A stretch of 64,000 nt of DNA from an uncultured Clostridia bacterium (GCA_937892115.1 CALAUI010000020.1:124001-188000), one strand, 5' to 3'. Positions 1 to 8,642 are shown, numbered from the stretch's first letter. Numbers and translations are program-made. Notes: generated from the sequence alone by a model not told the origin.

Positions 1-370
1 GGTTTTCAAGAGTGACGGATACGTAATCCTCCTGCGATACGGCGGTAATGATTTCAAAATCACGGGTGCAGAATTCCGCCATGACCTGACGGCAGACACC
101 GCAGGGGTAGAAATAATCGTCGGGTTTTCCGTCCCTGCCGCCGGTGACCGCGATTTTTGCAAACCGTCTTTCGCCCTCGCTGACCGCCTTGAAAAAAGCA
201 GTCCTTTCGGCGCAGTTTGTGGGTCCGTAGGCGGCGTTTTCAATGTTGCAGCCCGTGTAAACCTTACCGTCCTGCGTGAGAAGTGCGGCACCGACTTTAT
301 ATCCCGAATAGGGAGCATACGCCTTTTCCATTGCTCCGAAAGCAAGAGAAATCAATTCTTTATTATCCAT
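1..370 (-). CDS. cdd: Cytidine deaminase (3' end cut by window)
   Basis: Hydrolytic deaminase converting cytidine and deoxycytidine to uridine forms in pyrimidine salvage; cytosolic. About 123 codons are present. The zinc-site motifs are visible: a C-N-I-E-N-A stretch, the catalytic T-N-C-A-E-R-T segment with the proton-shuttling Glu, and the P-C-G-V-C-R-Q zinc pair. The family is usually about 130-140 residues, so only a few C-terminal residues lie off the left edge. It starts 2 nt after the deoB stop and is the last visible gene of the serine dehydratase-deo run, which fits joint salvage of nucleosides. It is partial only because the window ends. Confidence 0.95.
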   Translation of the reverse strand, partial: MDNKELISLAFGAMEKAYAPYSGYKVGAALLTQDGKVYTGCNIENAAYGPTNCAERTAFFKAVSEGERRFAKIAVTGGRDGKPDDYFYPCGVCRQVMAEFCTRDFEIITAVSQEDYVSVTLEN

Positions 371-372
371 TT

Positions 373-1545
373 TTACCTCACAATTTCAGACAGAAAGCTT
401 TTGCCCGGAAGCGGATTTTCAACACCGAGGGCTTCGCATACCGTTTTTGCTATGTCGCAGAAGCCGGTACGTGTACCCAGATTGACGGGCTTTATATTTT
501 TGCCGTAAACGAGCAGGGGAATATACTCTCTGCTGTGGTCGGTGCTGACGGTGTAACCCGGGTCGCAGCCGTGGTCTGCGGTGATAATGAAGATATCGTC
601 GCTTCTTACAAGAGGCAAAGCTTCGTTAAGCCAGCCGTCAAATTCCGTCAGCGCGGCGGCATATCCGTCAACATCGTTTCTGTGGCCGTAAAGCATATCA
701 AAATCGACCAGATTGATAAAGCACAGACCGTTGAAATCGCGTTTCATCCAATCAAGAGCTTTTGCCATGCCGTCGGTATTGCCCGAGGTATATACGTAAT
801 CCGTAATTCCCTTGCCTGCGAAAATATCGTAAATCTTGCCAACCGCAAGAGTATCAAGACCGCTTCTGCTGATTAAATCAAGCATTGTGTCTCCGGGTGG
901 CTCAAGGGAAAAATCGTGCCTTTTGGGTGTCCTCGTGAAATTTTCGGGGCAGTCACCGATAAACGGTCTTGCAATTACCCTGCCTACGCCGTGTCTGCCC
1001 TGAAGTATCCTGCGGGCAATGCGGCAGTATTCGTAAAGAGCTTCAACGGGTACGATTGCCTCGTTTGCCGCAATCTGGAATACGCTGTCCGCGGAGGTGT
1101 AGACAATGAGCTTACCCGTTTCAAGATGCTCAATACCGTAGTCGCGTATGACCTCGGTACCCGAATATGGCAGATTACACAGCACGCCTCTGCCGGTCTG
1201 CCTTGTAAATTCATCAATGATTTCATCGGGGAAGCCGTCCGGATAAGTTGGCATGGGATTTTCAGAAATAAGACCGCTTATTTCCCAGTGTCCCGTGGTG
1301 GTATCCTTACCCTTTGAGACTTCTCCTATCCTGCCGAAGGCGGCAAGGGGAGCGGCGTCACCCTCAAGAAAGTCAACGCCGTCAATATTGAATAATCCCA
1401 GCTTTGCGAGGTTGGGAGTGCTGAATTTTTTACTGCCCGACACGGAGCGCAGAGTATTCGTGCCTTTGTCACCGAAATCGGCGGCATCGGGCATTTCGCC
1501 TACTCCGAAGCTGTCAAGCACCGTAATGAATACCCGTTTACTCAT
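373..1545 (-). CDS. deoB: Phosphopentomutase
   Basis: Interconverts (deoxy)ribose 1-phosphate and 5-phosphate, linking nucleoside phosphorolysis to DeoC. About 390 residues, normal for the alkaline-phosphatase-superfamily enzyme. The N-terminal D-S-F-G-V-G-E-M-P-D-A metal motif, the G-K-D-T-T-T-G-H-W-E segment with the phosphorylated Thr, and the T-A-D-H-G-C-D-P metal site are present. The frame extends 7 codons upstream, but an AAAGGA ribosome-binding site sits 8 nt before the internal ATG at 1545, so that start is chosen. The deoD end overlaps the extension by a few bases. It is the middle step of the deoC-deoD-deoB-cdd block. Confidence 0.96.
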   Translation of the reverse strand: MSKRVFITVLDSFGVGEMPDAADFGDKGTNTLRSVSGSKKFSTPNLAKLGLFNIDGVDFLEGDAAPLAAFGRIGEVSKGKDTTTGHWEISGLISENPMPTYPDGFPDEIIDEFTRQTGRGVLCNLPYSGTEVIRDYGIEHLETGKLIVYTSADSVFQIAANEAIVPVEALYEYCRIARRILQGRHGVGRVIARPFIGDCPENFTRTPKRHDFSLEPPGDTMLDLISRSGLDTLAVGKIYDIFAGKGITDYVYTSGNTDGMAKALDWMKRDFNGLCFINLVDFDMLYGHRNDVDGYAAALTEFDGWLNEALPLVRSDDIFIITADHGCDPGYTVSTDHSREYIPLLVYGKNIKPVNLGTRTGFCDIAKTVCEALGVENPLPGKSFLSEIVR

Positions 1546-1549
1546 ATTA

Positions 1550-2302
1550 TCATTCCTTTGGCTCAAGATGGGGAAGACTCTCGGCTCTTACTGCCGTTTC
1601 AAGAGCAAGCTCCATCATTTCCGTAAACGAATTCTGTCTTTCCTCTGCCGATAACGCATCAAACGGGGGATAGCATAAATCCGAGACGGTGCAGACCGTG
1701 AGGGCTCTCATTCCCAGACGCTGTGCGGTCAGATAAAGAGCCGCAGATTCCATTTCCACCGCAAGACAACCCATCTTTGCCCAGTCAATGGATGAGCGGG
1801 TGTCGTCGTAGAAGGTGTCGGAGGAATAGAGAAGTCCCGTTCTGAATGAATATTTCTTTTCGTCCGCAATCTGCTTTGCCGCAGAGAGCAGGTCAAAGTT
1901 ACATACGGGAGCAACCGTACCGTCAAGACCGTACTGATTGCCGAAGGATGAATTGGTGCAGGAGCCCATACCCGCTACCATGTCACCGATTTTGCAATCG
2001 GAGGATATGGAGCCCGCCGAGCCGATTCTGATTATATTCTGAACACCGAAATTTTTATAAAGCTCATAACTGTAAATGCCGATGGAGGGCATACCCATAC
2101 CGCTTGCCATGACGGAAACCTTTGTGCCCTTGTAATAACCGGTAAAGCCGTTTACCCCTCTGACGGAGTTGACTGCAACGGGATTTTCAAGGAAGTTTTC
2201 CGCAATGAATTTTGAACGCAGGGGGTCACCGGGCATAAGCACGGTTTTGCCGAAGCCGATATCATCAAGTACGTTTATATGGGGAGTCTTTATAAATTCC
2301 AT
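1550..2302 (-). CDS. deoD: Purine-nucleoside phosphorylase, DeoD type
   Basis: Phosphorolysis of purine (deoxy)nucleosides to base and (deoxy)ribose 1-phosphate. 250 residues, slightly longer than the usual 235-240. M-P-G-D-P-L-R near residue 23 binds phosphate, I-R-I-G-S-A-G-S follows near 91, and V-E-M-E-S-A-A-L-Y near 182 is the nucleoside-binding signature. A catalytic-type Asp lies in the later S-D-L-C-Y segment. A GAGG ribosome-binding site precedes the ATG. It lies between deoC and deoB on the same strand with gaps under 10 nt, so the three enzymes are almost surely co-transcribed. Confidence 0.96.
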   Translation of the reverse strand: MEFIKTPHINVLDDIGFGKTVLMPGDPLRSKFIAENFLENPVAVNSVRGVNGFTGYYKGTKVSVMASGMGMPSIGIYSYELYKNFGVQNIIRIGSAGSISSDCKIGDMVAGMGSCTNSSFGNQYGLDGTVAPVCNFDLLSAAKQIADEKKYSFRTGLLYSSDTFYDDTRSSIDWAKMGCLAVEMESAALYLTAQRLGMRALTVCTVSDLCYPPFDALSAEERQNSFTEMMELALETAVRAESLPHLEPKE

Positions 2303-2311
2303 ATTATTACC

Positions 2312-2968
2312 TCAGCTTTCAAGCTGCTTTGCGATTTTTACGATTCTGCTCGTTCCCAGACGGGAAGCGCCCAGCTCAATGAATTTTTCGGCATCCTCAA
2401 GGGAGGAGATTCCTCCTGCCGCCTTGATTTTCACGTGGGGAGCAACGTTTTCCGCAAAGAGCTTAATGTCGTCAAAGGTTGCACCTGCCGTGGAAAATCC
2501 CGTGGAGGTTTTGATGTAATCCGCACCGGATTCGGAAACGACACGGCACATATTTATCTTTTCTTCCTCTGTCAGCAGGCAGGTTTCGATTATGACCTTG
2601 AGAAGCTTTCCGCCGCAGGCGGCCTTTACCGCCTTTATTTCGTCAAGCAGGAAACCGTAATCGCCTTCCTTTGCCTTGCCGATATTGATGACCATATCTA
2701 TTTCGTCAGCCCCGTTTTCAACGGCATCCTTCGTTTCAAAGCACTTTGAGGAAGTGGTGGAATAGCCGTTGGGGAAGCCGATTACCGTGCAGATTGCGAG
2801 CTTATCGCCGACGTATTCCTTTGCCTGCTTAACGAAAGAGGCGGGAATACATACGCTGGCGGTTGAGTATTTCATACCGTCGTCACAGATTGCCTTTATC
2901 TGCTCCCATGTGGCTGACTGAGCCAGCAGGGTGTGGTCGCATTTTGAAAGAATGTCTTTTATTTCCAT
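2312..2968 (-). CDS. deoC: Deoxyribose-phosphate aldolase
   Basis: Class I aldolase splitting 2-deoxyribose 5-phosphate to acetaldehyde and glyceraldehyde 3-phosphate. 218 residues, the normal bacterial size. The Schiff-base Lys is in Y-I-K-T-S-T-G-F-S and a second conserved Lys is in V-K-I-K-A-A-G-G-I. The frame runs 24 codons further upstream into the phosphoesterase gene, but the ATG at 2968 begins the conserved M-E-I-K-D-I-L sequence after an AAGAGG ribosome-binding site. It feeds deoxyribose from the downstream phosphorylase and mutase into glycolysis. Confidence 0.95.
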   Translation of the reverse strand: MEIKDILSKCDHTLLAQSATWEQIKAICDDGMKYSTASVCIPASFVKQAKEYVGDKLAICTVIGFPNGYSTTSSKCFETKDAVENGADEIDMVINIGKAKEGDYGFLLDEIKAVKAACGGKLLKVIIETCLLTEEEKINMCRVVSESGADYIKTSTGFSTAGATFDDIKLFAENVAPHVKIKAAGGISSLEDAEKFIELGASRLGTSRIVKIAKQLES

Positions 2969-2978
2969 AAGATACCTC

Positions 2979-4301
2979 TTACTGAACGGTGAAGGTGTAG
3001 TTGAAGGGAGCGGAGGTTTCGGCATAAGCGTTGAGGGCAACTATCTGAACGTTGTATTTGCCCGGCTCAAGCTTACCGAGATCGGATGAATAAACGTCTT
3101 CCTCAAAGAGATACATGTATTTGCCGGAGAAATTGTCCTCGGCAACCTTGATGCCGTTCTTTGTAACGCTGAGCTTATAGCTTTCAACGACGTAATTGTC
3201 CTCGGCACCGGTGAAGGTGAGGATGGAATTGCCCTCGTCGTTTGTATCAACGCTTACCTGAGTTGATTCGGGGAAAACGGGAGCGTCGTCTCTGAGCTTC
3301 ATCTTTGCGTATGCGTAGTCAAAGTTTCTCTTTGCAAGACCGGTGAGATAATATTCGTTATCAAAGAACTGATCTGTGATAAGGTCGTATGAAAGAACTC
3401 TTACGTTTCCTTCCGCATCTGCTTCAACGATATAGAACTGAGCCGCTTCCTCCACGCTGTAAGGGAAGTTGCCGGAGATACCGTCAAGCTCCGTTTCAAA
3501 GTAACTGAGAGTGCCGCAGCCGAATGCGGTGTAGCCGCCCTGCCAGCATGAACGGGGGTCGTTTACGGGGAAATGTGAGTGACCGGAGAAATTAACGACC
3601 TGGGGATATTTGAGGAATACGGCGGGGATACTGGGATCACCCCAGCTGATGCTGCCGTAGATTGATGCGAAGGGAGCGGGATGCTGGAAAACGAATACGG
3701 GCTTGTCACCTGTGTCCTTGATTGCCTTTTTGATTTCGCTGTTTATCCAGCTGCACTTACCGGTAAAGGAGTGACCGTCCTCGCAATAGGACGTGAGGAT
3801 GAAATGATAGCCGTTGATTACCGTGCTTGTATCGTCATCGCGTTCCATTTTTGCTTCAAACATTCTTGTGCCCTGAGAAGCATCCACATCTCTGGTGTCA
3901 ATGAATTCGTGATTGCCCATGCAGACGAGAAGCTGGGTTTCGTCCTTCTTGTTCTCGGCAATGATGCTGTTGAAAAGGTCATACTGCTCTGCCTTGCCCT
4001 GGTCTGTAAAATCGCCCGCAACACAGAGTGCGTCAAAATTCTTGTATTCCTGAGTTTCTGAATAAGCGTAAACCGTGTCAAAAAGCTTTGCAAGGCGTTC
4101 TGCCTCCGCACTTTCGGGGTTGCCGTCAAGGTGAACGTCACTGCAGACGGCGAAACGGACTACGGGTGTGAAATCGTCGGGGGTTTCGGGAAGCTTTGAT
4201 GCACCGAAGGGAAGGCCTGCTCCTGCAACGGTGGTTACAACGTAAAGAAATGCGATGAGCTTTGCAAGTAAGGTTCTGAGTACGTTCATAATTGAAAACA
4301 T
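2979..4301 (-). CDS. Secreted calcineurin-like metallophosphoesterase
   Basis: Predicted exported phosphoesterase of 440 residues. A hydrophobic N-terminal segment (about residues 5-28) acts as signal or anchor. The dimetal motifs follow in order: C-S-D-V-H-L-D-G, A-G-D-F-T-D-Q-G, G-N-H-E and G-H-S-H-F. The last 100 residues form an Ig-like beta domain (V-V-E-S-Y-K-L-S-V region), common in Clostridial surface phosphoesterases. It starts 3 nt after sdaAA and ends just before deoC. A role in releasing nucleosides from extracellular nucleotides would fit the deo neighbours, but that is inference; the substrate cannot be read from sequence. Confidence 0.85.
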   Translation of the reverse strand: MFSIMNVLRTLLAKLIAFLYVVTTVAGAGLPFGASKLPETPDDFTPVVRFAVCSDVHLDGNPESAEAERLAKLFDTVYAYSETQEYKNFDALCVAGDFTDQGKAEQYDLFNSIIAENKKDETQLLVCMGNHEFIDTRDVDASQGTRMFEAKMERDDDTSTVINGYHFILTSYCEDGHSFTGKCSWINSEIKKAIKDTGDKPVFVFQHPAPFASIYGSISWGDPSIPAVFLKYPQVVNFSGHSHFPVNDPRSCWQGGYTAFGCGTLSYFETELDGISGNFPYSVEEAAQFYIVEADAEGNVRVLSYDLITDQFFDNEYYLTGLAKRNFDYAYAKMKLRDDAPVFPESTQVSVDTNDEGNSILTFTGAEDNYVVESYKLSVTKNGIKVAEDNFSGKYMYLFEEDVYSSDLGKLEPGKYNVQIVALNAYAETSAPFNYTFTVQ

Positions 4302-4304
4302 AGT

Positions 4305-5189
4305 TTATTCTCCTTGTGTTGAAAAGATTTTACATTTATGACTGCAGCCCGTCGGTGTTGCGGCACAGCCGCCCAGAGCGGTTTCACGAAGCTCCGAGGG
4401 AAGACTTCTGCCCACCTTCAGCATCGATTGAGCCATTTCGTCAAAGGGTATGATCGCTTTTATGCCGCTGAGTACCATTTCCGCGCTTATCAGAGCGTTT
4501 GCGGCACCGGAAGCGTTTCTGCTCTGACAGGGTGCTTCAACAAGCCCCGCAATCGGGTCGCACACAAGCCCGAGCATATTTGATATGGTGATGGATGCGG
4601 CGTCAAGGCATTGCTCCGGAGTGCCTCCCATCATGGCGACTGCCGCCGCGGAGACCATTGCAGCCGCAGAGCCGATTTCCGCCTGACATCCCGCGCTTGC
4701 GCCCGATACCGAGGAATTGCGGGTAAGCAGATAACCTACCGCGCCTGCGGTAAACAGACCGTCAAGCACCGTTTTTTCGTCAAGACCGAATTCCTCTTCA
4801 AGAGCAAAAAGCACGGCGGGAAGAACTCCCGATGCGCCTGCCGTGGGAGCGGCAACGATTACGCCCATTGAAGCATTGACCTCGGGAACTGCCTGGGAAT
4901 AAATGAGCGCCTTTGACATTGCTCCGCTGAGGATTGATTTGCCCGACAGAGAGCGGTCGTTCAGCTTCTTTGCTTCGCCGCCTATGAGGCCTCCCTGCGA
5001 CCTGAACGGCTTTTCAAGGGGGGAGTGGGCGGATTCCCTCATGATATTGAGGGCTTTTTTCATTTTGCTTTCAGTTAATTCCGGATTTGATTCGCCTGCG
5101 GTATTTTCTCTTTCACGCATGGCATCGGCTATGGTGATGTTGTTTTTGCCGCAAATTCTGAGAAGGTCGGCAGCAGATGTGAAATCCAT
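4305..5189 (-). CDS. sdaAA: L-serine dehydratase, iron-sulfur type, alpha subunit
   Basis: Catalytic subunit of the oxygen-sensitive [4Fe-4S] L-serine deaminase producing pyruvate and ammonia. 294 residues, normal for the separate alpha chain. Glycine-rich V-A-A-P-T-A-G-A-S-G and N-S-S-V-S-G-A blocks are present, as are cysteines in C-D-P-I-A-G-L-V-E-A-P-C and the C-terminal C-A-A-T-P-T-G-C-S-H-K-C cluster-binding region. It begins 2 nt after sdaAB, the usual order in Bacillota. Serine breakdown shares the operon with nucleoside salvage here, which suggests a joint scavenging role. Confidence 0.95.
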   Translation of the reverse strand: MDFTSAADLLRICGKNNITIADAMRERENTAGESNPELTESKMKKALNIMRESAHSPLEKPFRSQGGLIGGEAKKLNDRSLSGKSILSGAMSKALIYSQAVPEVNASMGVIVAAPTAGASGVLPAVLFALEEEFGLDEKTVLDGLFTAGAVGYLLTRNSSVSGASAGCQAEIGSAAAMVSAAAVAMMGGTPEQCLDAASITISNMLGLVCDPIAGLVEAPCQSRNASGAANALISAEMVLSGIKAIIPFDEMAQSMLKVGRSLPSELRETALGGCAATPTGCSHKCKIFSTQGE

Positions 5190-5191
5190 AA

Positions 5192-5869
5192 TCAGACCTC
5201 CTGTCTCTTGATTGACATTATGTCATCAAGCTCGATACTCTTTTTGATTTTGTTTACCGCCGCATCGGGAATATCCTCGTCCGATTCAATGATCATAAAC
5301 GCCTGACCGCCCTTTGACTCTCTGTAAACGCGGAGATAGGCGATGTTGATATCAAGTACGCTCAGGATGTTCGTGACGGCGGCGATAATGCCCGGACGGT
5401 CTCTGTGGCTGATGATGAGGGCGTGATAATCCCCTCTGAGACGGATTTTTACTCCGTTTATCCTTGTCAGCTCGCAGGCACCTCCGCCGAGGGATTCGCC
5501 TCTTACCGATATGGGAGGAGCATCTTTCCGGGTGATTTCTATATCAACGGTATTCGGATGAACGTCCGTTTCCTCCGTGTTGATTTCAAATTCGTATTCA
5601 AGTCCCTTTTCGTCGGCTATCCTGAAGGAATCGCGGATTCTCACATCATCGGCTTCAAATCCCATTATTCCTCCGAGAAGCGCCTTGTCCGTTCCGTGCC
5701 CGCGATAGGTGCGTGCAAAGGAGCCGTAGAGGGTGAATTTTACTTTTTCTATATTGCCGCCCGTCATTTTATGAACGAGAAGGGCGATTGATGCGGCTCC
5801 CGCGGTATGGGAGCTGGAGGGTCCCACCATATTGGGCCCTATTACGTCAAATACACTGATAAAAGCCAT
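5192..5869 (-). CDS. sdaAB: L-serine dehydratase, iron-sulfur type, beta subunit
   Basis: Regulatory partner of SdaAA. 225 residues: an N-terminal serine dehydratase beta domain with G-P-S-S-S-H-T-A-G-A near residue 15, and a C-terminal ACT domain (about 150-225) that probably senses an amino acid. The frame can be extended by 20 codons, but the ATG at 5869 starts the conserved M-A-F-I-S-V-F-D and follows an AAGGA-type site. It is the first gene of a run of seven tightly packed minus-strand genes (sdaAB, sdaAA, phosphoesterase, deoC, deoD, deoB, cdd). Confidence 0.95.
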   Translation of the reverse strand: MAFISVFDVIGPNMVGPSSSHTAGAASIALLVHKMTGGNIEKVKFTLYGSFARTYRGHGTDKALLGGIMGFEADDVRIRDSFRIADEKGLEYEFEINTEETDVHPNTVDIEITRKDAPPISVRGESLGGGACELTRINGVKIRLRGDYHALIISHRDRPGIIAAVTNILSVLDINIAYLRVYRESKGGQAFMIIESDEDIPDAAVNKIKKSIELDDIMSIKRQEV

Positions 5870-5919
5870 ATATTTTTCCTTTTGTAAAAAAGAAATTTCG
5901 CTGTGGTGATTTATACAGA

Positions 5920-5950
5920 AAGCAGGCATTAAACAAAGTAATGCCTGCTT
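5920..5950 (-). terminator. Stem-loop after pduL
   Basis: An 11-bp perfect inverted repeat (AAGCAGGCATT / AATGCCTGCTT, 9-nt loop) lies 18 nt past the pduL stop on the minus strand. The downstream T-run is weak (TTTCTGTAT), so it may be a poor terminator or an mRNA-stabilising hairpin in front of sdaAB. Confidence 0.55.
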
Positions 5951-5967
5951 GGAGTAATTATTGTCGA

Positions 5968-6540
5968 TTACAGGATTTCACCCATAAGACCGGGCTTTGC
6001 GCCTGCGGCATTGGATTCGTCTGTATCAATGTGCATTGCGAGAGCATACTTGGGGCTTACTCTTACAACTACGTCACCGAATACAAGTGAACGACCGTCG
6101 GATTCAATCTTTACGGAAACAATCTGCTTATCCTGAAGACCGTATTTCTCTGCATCCTCGGGAGTAGCGTGGATGTGTCTCTGAGCGGCAATAACGCCTT
6201 CCTTGAGCTCAACCTCACCGCAGGGACCTACAAGCTTGCATGCGCCGCTGCCTGCGATATCTCCGCTCTCTCTTACGGGAGCGTCAACACCGATTGAACG
6301 GGCATCTGTAAGTGAAAGCTCAACCTGACAGTCGGGACGAACGGGACCGAGGATTGAAACTGCGGGGAACTGGCTCTTTGAGCCGACTACTGCTACCTTT
6401 TCGTTGCTGGCAAACTGGCCGGGCTGGGAAAGGTCTTTCTTTTTGGTAAGTTCATAGCCCTTACCGAAAAGGGTTTCGAGAGCTTCCTGAGTAACATGGA
6501 CGTGTCTTGCGGAAGTCTCAACAAGTACTTCTTTTTTCAT
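5968..6540 (-). CDS. pduL: Phosphate acyltransferase, PduL family
   Basis: Transfers acyl groups between CoA and phosphate (acetyl or propionyl phosphate formation), replacing classical Pta in many Clostridia. 190 residues. The zinc-site histidines are visible in A-R-H-V-H-V (near residue 11), Q-R-H-I-H-A-T (near 120) and M-H-I-D-T-D-E (near 170). It lacks the extra N-terminal encapsulation helix of microcompartment PduL, and no shell genes are nearby, so it is probably cytosolic and used for fermentative ATP formation. No ackA is in the window. Confidence 0.93.
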   Translation of the reverse strand: MKKEVLVETSARHVHVTQEALETLFGKGYELTKKKDLSQPGQFASNEKVAVVGSKSQFPAVSILGPVRPDCQVELSLTDARSIGVDAPVRESGDIAGSGACKLVGPCGEVELKEGVIAAQRHIHATPEDAEKYGLQDKQIVSVKIESDGRSLVFGDVVVRVSPKYALAMHIDTDESNAAGAKPGLMGEIL

Positions 6541-6571
6541 TGTATATGTACCTCGTTAATTGTAATCAAAG

Positions 6572-7417
6572 TTACCAAGCGATTGTGTAATTGTCGTGTG
6601 TGTTGAAAGGAAGGGATGCGCCGACCTTATCAAAGTTGATTGTCCAGTTGAGACTGTAATCAGCTGTAAGAACGTTGCCTGTTGCAGCGTCAACAACGAT
6701 TTTGGCTGTTGCTGAGGGGTAATTCATTGTAGCTGTACCTACGATGCTTGTTGCGATACCGGGGATGTTTTCGTTAACGGTGCCGGGAAGGATTACGTTG
6801 AATGCCTTGGGAGCATGACCCGTGCCGTGAACGATGGTTGATGACTTACCGTCAGCAATAGTTTTAACCGTGATTGTATATTTGCCGTCTGCCTCTGTGC
6901 AGGTTGCACTTGAAACGTCGGCAGCAGTAAGCTTTGAAGCGTAGGATTCATTCTCTACGGGATAAGCACTCTTGCTGATAACAGCTGAGCCCTTGCTGTT
7001 CTTTGCAAGCTGGTCGCCGATGAATTTGTCTGCGCCGCCGAGGAGCTTGAGAATACCGCTGAGGGATGAGGGCAGAGTGCAGCTGCCGTTAAGAGTAATA
7101 TTGGAGTAATTCTGAGTGATTGACTTGGAATTGCTCTTTACGTTATTAACTGCTTCATTGAAGTAAGCAACGATTTCTTCTGTTGTTTCGGGAGCTTTGC
7201 CTGCTTCTGCCGTTGTCTCTGTTTCTTCTTCGGAAACGTCGGTTGCGGATTCGTCGGTAACGGCTTCGGAAGCATCTTCCTTGGACTCTGAAGTAGCTTC
7301 TGTTGTAGTTTCTGTTTCTGCTTCTGTCGTGGTGGTTTCGGGTGTTTCTTTACCGCATGCTGTGAAAGCAAGAACGAGAGCTAATACCATAAGGATGGCG
7401 AGAATTTTGTTTTTCAT
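6572..7417 (-). CDS. Lipoprotein with Thr/Glu-rich linker, unknown function
   Basis: 281-residue predicted lipoprotein: N-terminal signal with lipobox ending at Cys21, then a low-complexity Thr/Glu/Ser linker (about residues 25-80), then a beta-rich domain starting at a conserved I-V-A-Y-F-N-E-A segment. I do not recognise a catalytic motif. It resembles the lipoprotein at 59021-59878 in signal, linker composition, the I-V-A-Y-x-N-E-A start and a D-V-(T/S)-S-A-T segment, so the two are probably paralogs. It has its own consensus-like promoter (7476-7504). It probably sits on the outer face of the membrane with the folded domain held away by the linker. Confidence 0.85.
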   Translation of the reverse strand: MKNKILAILMVLALVLAFTACGKETPETTTTEAETETTTEATSESKEDASEAVTDESATDVSEEETETTAEAGKAPETTEEIVAYFNEAVNNVKSNSKSITQNYSNITLNGSCTLPSSLSGILKLLGGADKFIGDQLAKNSKGSAVISKSAYPVENESYASKLTAADVSSATCTEADGKYTITVKTIADGKSSTIVHGTGHAPKAFNVILPGTVNENIPGIATSIVGTATMNYPSATAKIVVDAATGNVLTADYSLNWTINFDKVGASLPFNTHDNYTIAW

Positions 7418-7475
7418 GATTATCCTCCTGACAGCAGATTGTCTGCTTGATGTTACGGCACAGCCGATTGAAGTA

Positions 7476-7504
7476 AGTATATAATAAATTTAATTATATT
7501 GCAA
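7476..7504 (-). promoter_or_regulatory. Sigma-A promoter for lipoprotein 6572-7417
   Basis: Minus-strand -35 TTGCAA (7499-7504), 17-bp spacer, -10 TATACT (7476-7481). A small GCAGA-CAA-TCTGC inverted repeat at 7433-7445 lies in the leader just upstream of the ribosome-binding site. Confidence 0.65.
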
Positions 7505-7520
7505 GTACAAAAAACGCATA

Positions 7521-8528
7521 TCACTGCAAAACGTAATATATGTTTTCATCCGGAAGAGCACCGCCGACCGAATCGGGGTCAAGCTCATACAGGAATTCAA
7601 GGTTTTCGCTTGCGAGAGTGACGAGCTCATCACCCTGGATGCATACGGGATTGCAGTTGAAAACGTTGGCAAGCGCCTTTTCTTCATCGGCAAAAAGCTT
7701 TGCGTCGATAAGATACAGACCCGCCTTTGCGCTTGAGGTGATGAAGGTTGCGGACATATCGGCGAAGTCAAGGAATTCCTCAACGAGATCGGGGTGGGCT
7801 TCAAGATATTCGGTGCGGACTGCCAGACATTCAGCCGCAAAGACCATTTCGGTCTTCAGCTTAAGAATGTTCGTAAAGGATTCAACCGTATCGTATCCCT
7901 TTTCGGCATAGAGTATTTCGCAGGCATAGTTGCAGGGAACCACACACAGCCCGGAGGAATTTTCGCCCTTCGCATCTGCGACTACGTCGTCATAGGTGTC
8001 GAGATATCTGATAGTGATATCGGTTTCGGGGTCAATACCGGATTCTTTAAGAACGTAAAGCAGGTAATAATCAAAGACGGTACCCTTGCCGGAGGTGACG
8101 ACGGTCTTTCCTTTGAAATCGGAAAGCTTTTTGATTATATCACCCTTTTCAACAAGATAAAGGGAATTGAGGGCGGTGATTGACATAATCTTTATGCCGC
8201 CGTTCGTTTTGTTATAGAGCTGAGCCGCCGTATTCAGAGGCAGAGCGGCGATATCCGCCTTTCCGCTTTTGATGAGTGAGGTGATTTCGTCCACGCTGTT
8301 GCTGAAGGTGATTACGCAGGCATCCTCCTTGGTGGCTCTCGCGTGGGTGAGGGAAACTGCCGAGCCGGCTCTGAAGCAGGCAACGTTGATTTTTTCGTCC
8401 CTCACAAGCATATCGGGATAAACCTCCGTTGTGGTTGTAACGGGCTCCGGCTCCTTACCGCAGGCGGCAAGCGTAAAGACAAGAATCAAAGCCGTAAGCA
8501 AAGCGACGATTCTGCGAGTCATTTTCAT
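7521..8528 (-). CDS. ABC-type solute-binding lipoprotein (SsuA/NMT1-like)
   Basis: 335-residue extracytoplasmic binding protein: lipobox Cys at residue 23, short Thr-rich linker, then a two-lobed periplasmic-binding fold of the NMT1/SsuA/TauA type (K-A-D-I-A-A-L-P-L-N-T-A segment near residue 100; L-S-D-F-K-G-K-T-V near 140). The frame can be extended, but AGAGAGG lies 9 nt before the ATG at 8528. No permease or ATPase gene adjoins it, so its transporter must be elsewhere or it acts alone. The ligand cannot be read; sulfonates, pyrimidine precursors and riboflavin precursors are all known for this fold. Confidence 0.83.
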   Translation of the reverse strand: MKMTRRIVALLTALILVFTLAACGKEPEPVTTTTEVYPDMLVRDEKINVACFRAGSAVSLTHARATKEDACVITFSNSVDEITSLIKSGKADIAALPLNTAAQLYNKTNGGIKIMSITALNSLYLVEKGDIIKKLSDFKGKTVVTSGKGTVFDYYLLYVLKESGIDPETDITIRYLDTYDDVVADAKGENSSGLCVVPCNYACEILYAEKGYDTVESFTNILKLKTEMVFAAECLAVRTEYLEAHPDLVEEFLDFADMSATFITSSAKAGLYLIDAKLFADEEKALANVFNCNPVCIQGDELVTLASENLEFLYELDPDSVGGALPDENIYYVLQ

Positions 8529-8562
8529 CTGTAAAAACCTCTCTTCGGGTTGTATTGTTCTT

Positions 8563-8591
8563 ATTTTATTATTTAACGAGCTTACAGTCAA
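8563..8591 (-). promoter_or_regulatory. Sigma-A promoter for the solute-binding protein
   Basis: Minus-strand -35 TTGACT (8586-8591), 17-bp spacer, -10 TAAAAT (8563-8568), 35 nt before the chosen start. Confidence 0.6.
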
Positions 8592-8613
8592 TAGTTAATT
8601 TACAATCAGTGTC

Positions 8614-8642
8614 TTGATTTAAGCGGCGTAATATTGTATTAT
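8614..8642 (+). promoter_or_regulatory. Sigma-A promoter for the TSCPD gene
   Basis: -35 TTGATT (8614-8619), 17-bp spacer, -10 TATTAT (8637-8642), 25 nt upstream of the start codon. It forms a divergent promoter pair with the binding-protein promoter at 8563-8591. Confidence 0.6.

Noticed and set aside
1545..1566. deoD/deoB overlap considered as a frameshift
   Set aside because: Both proteins are full length when deoB starts at 1545; the overlap comes only from the longer upstream frame.
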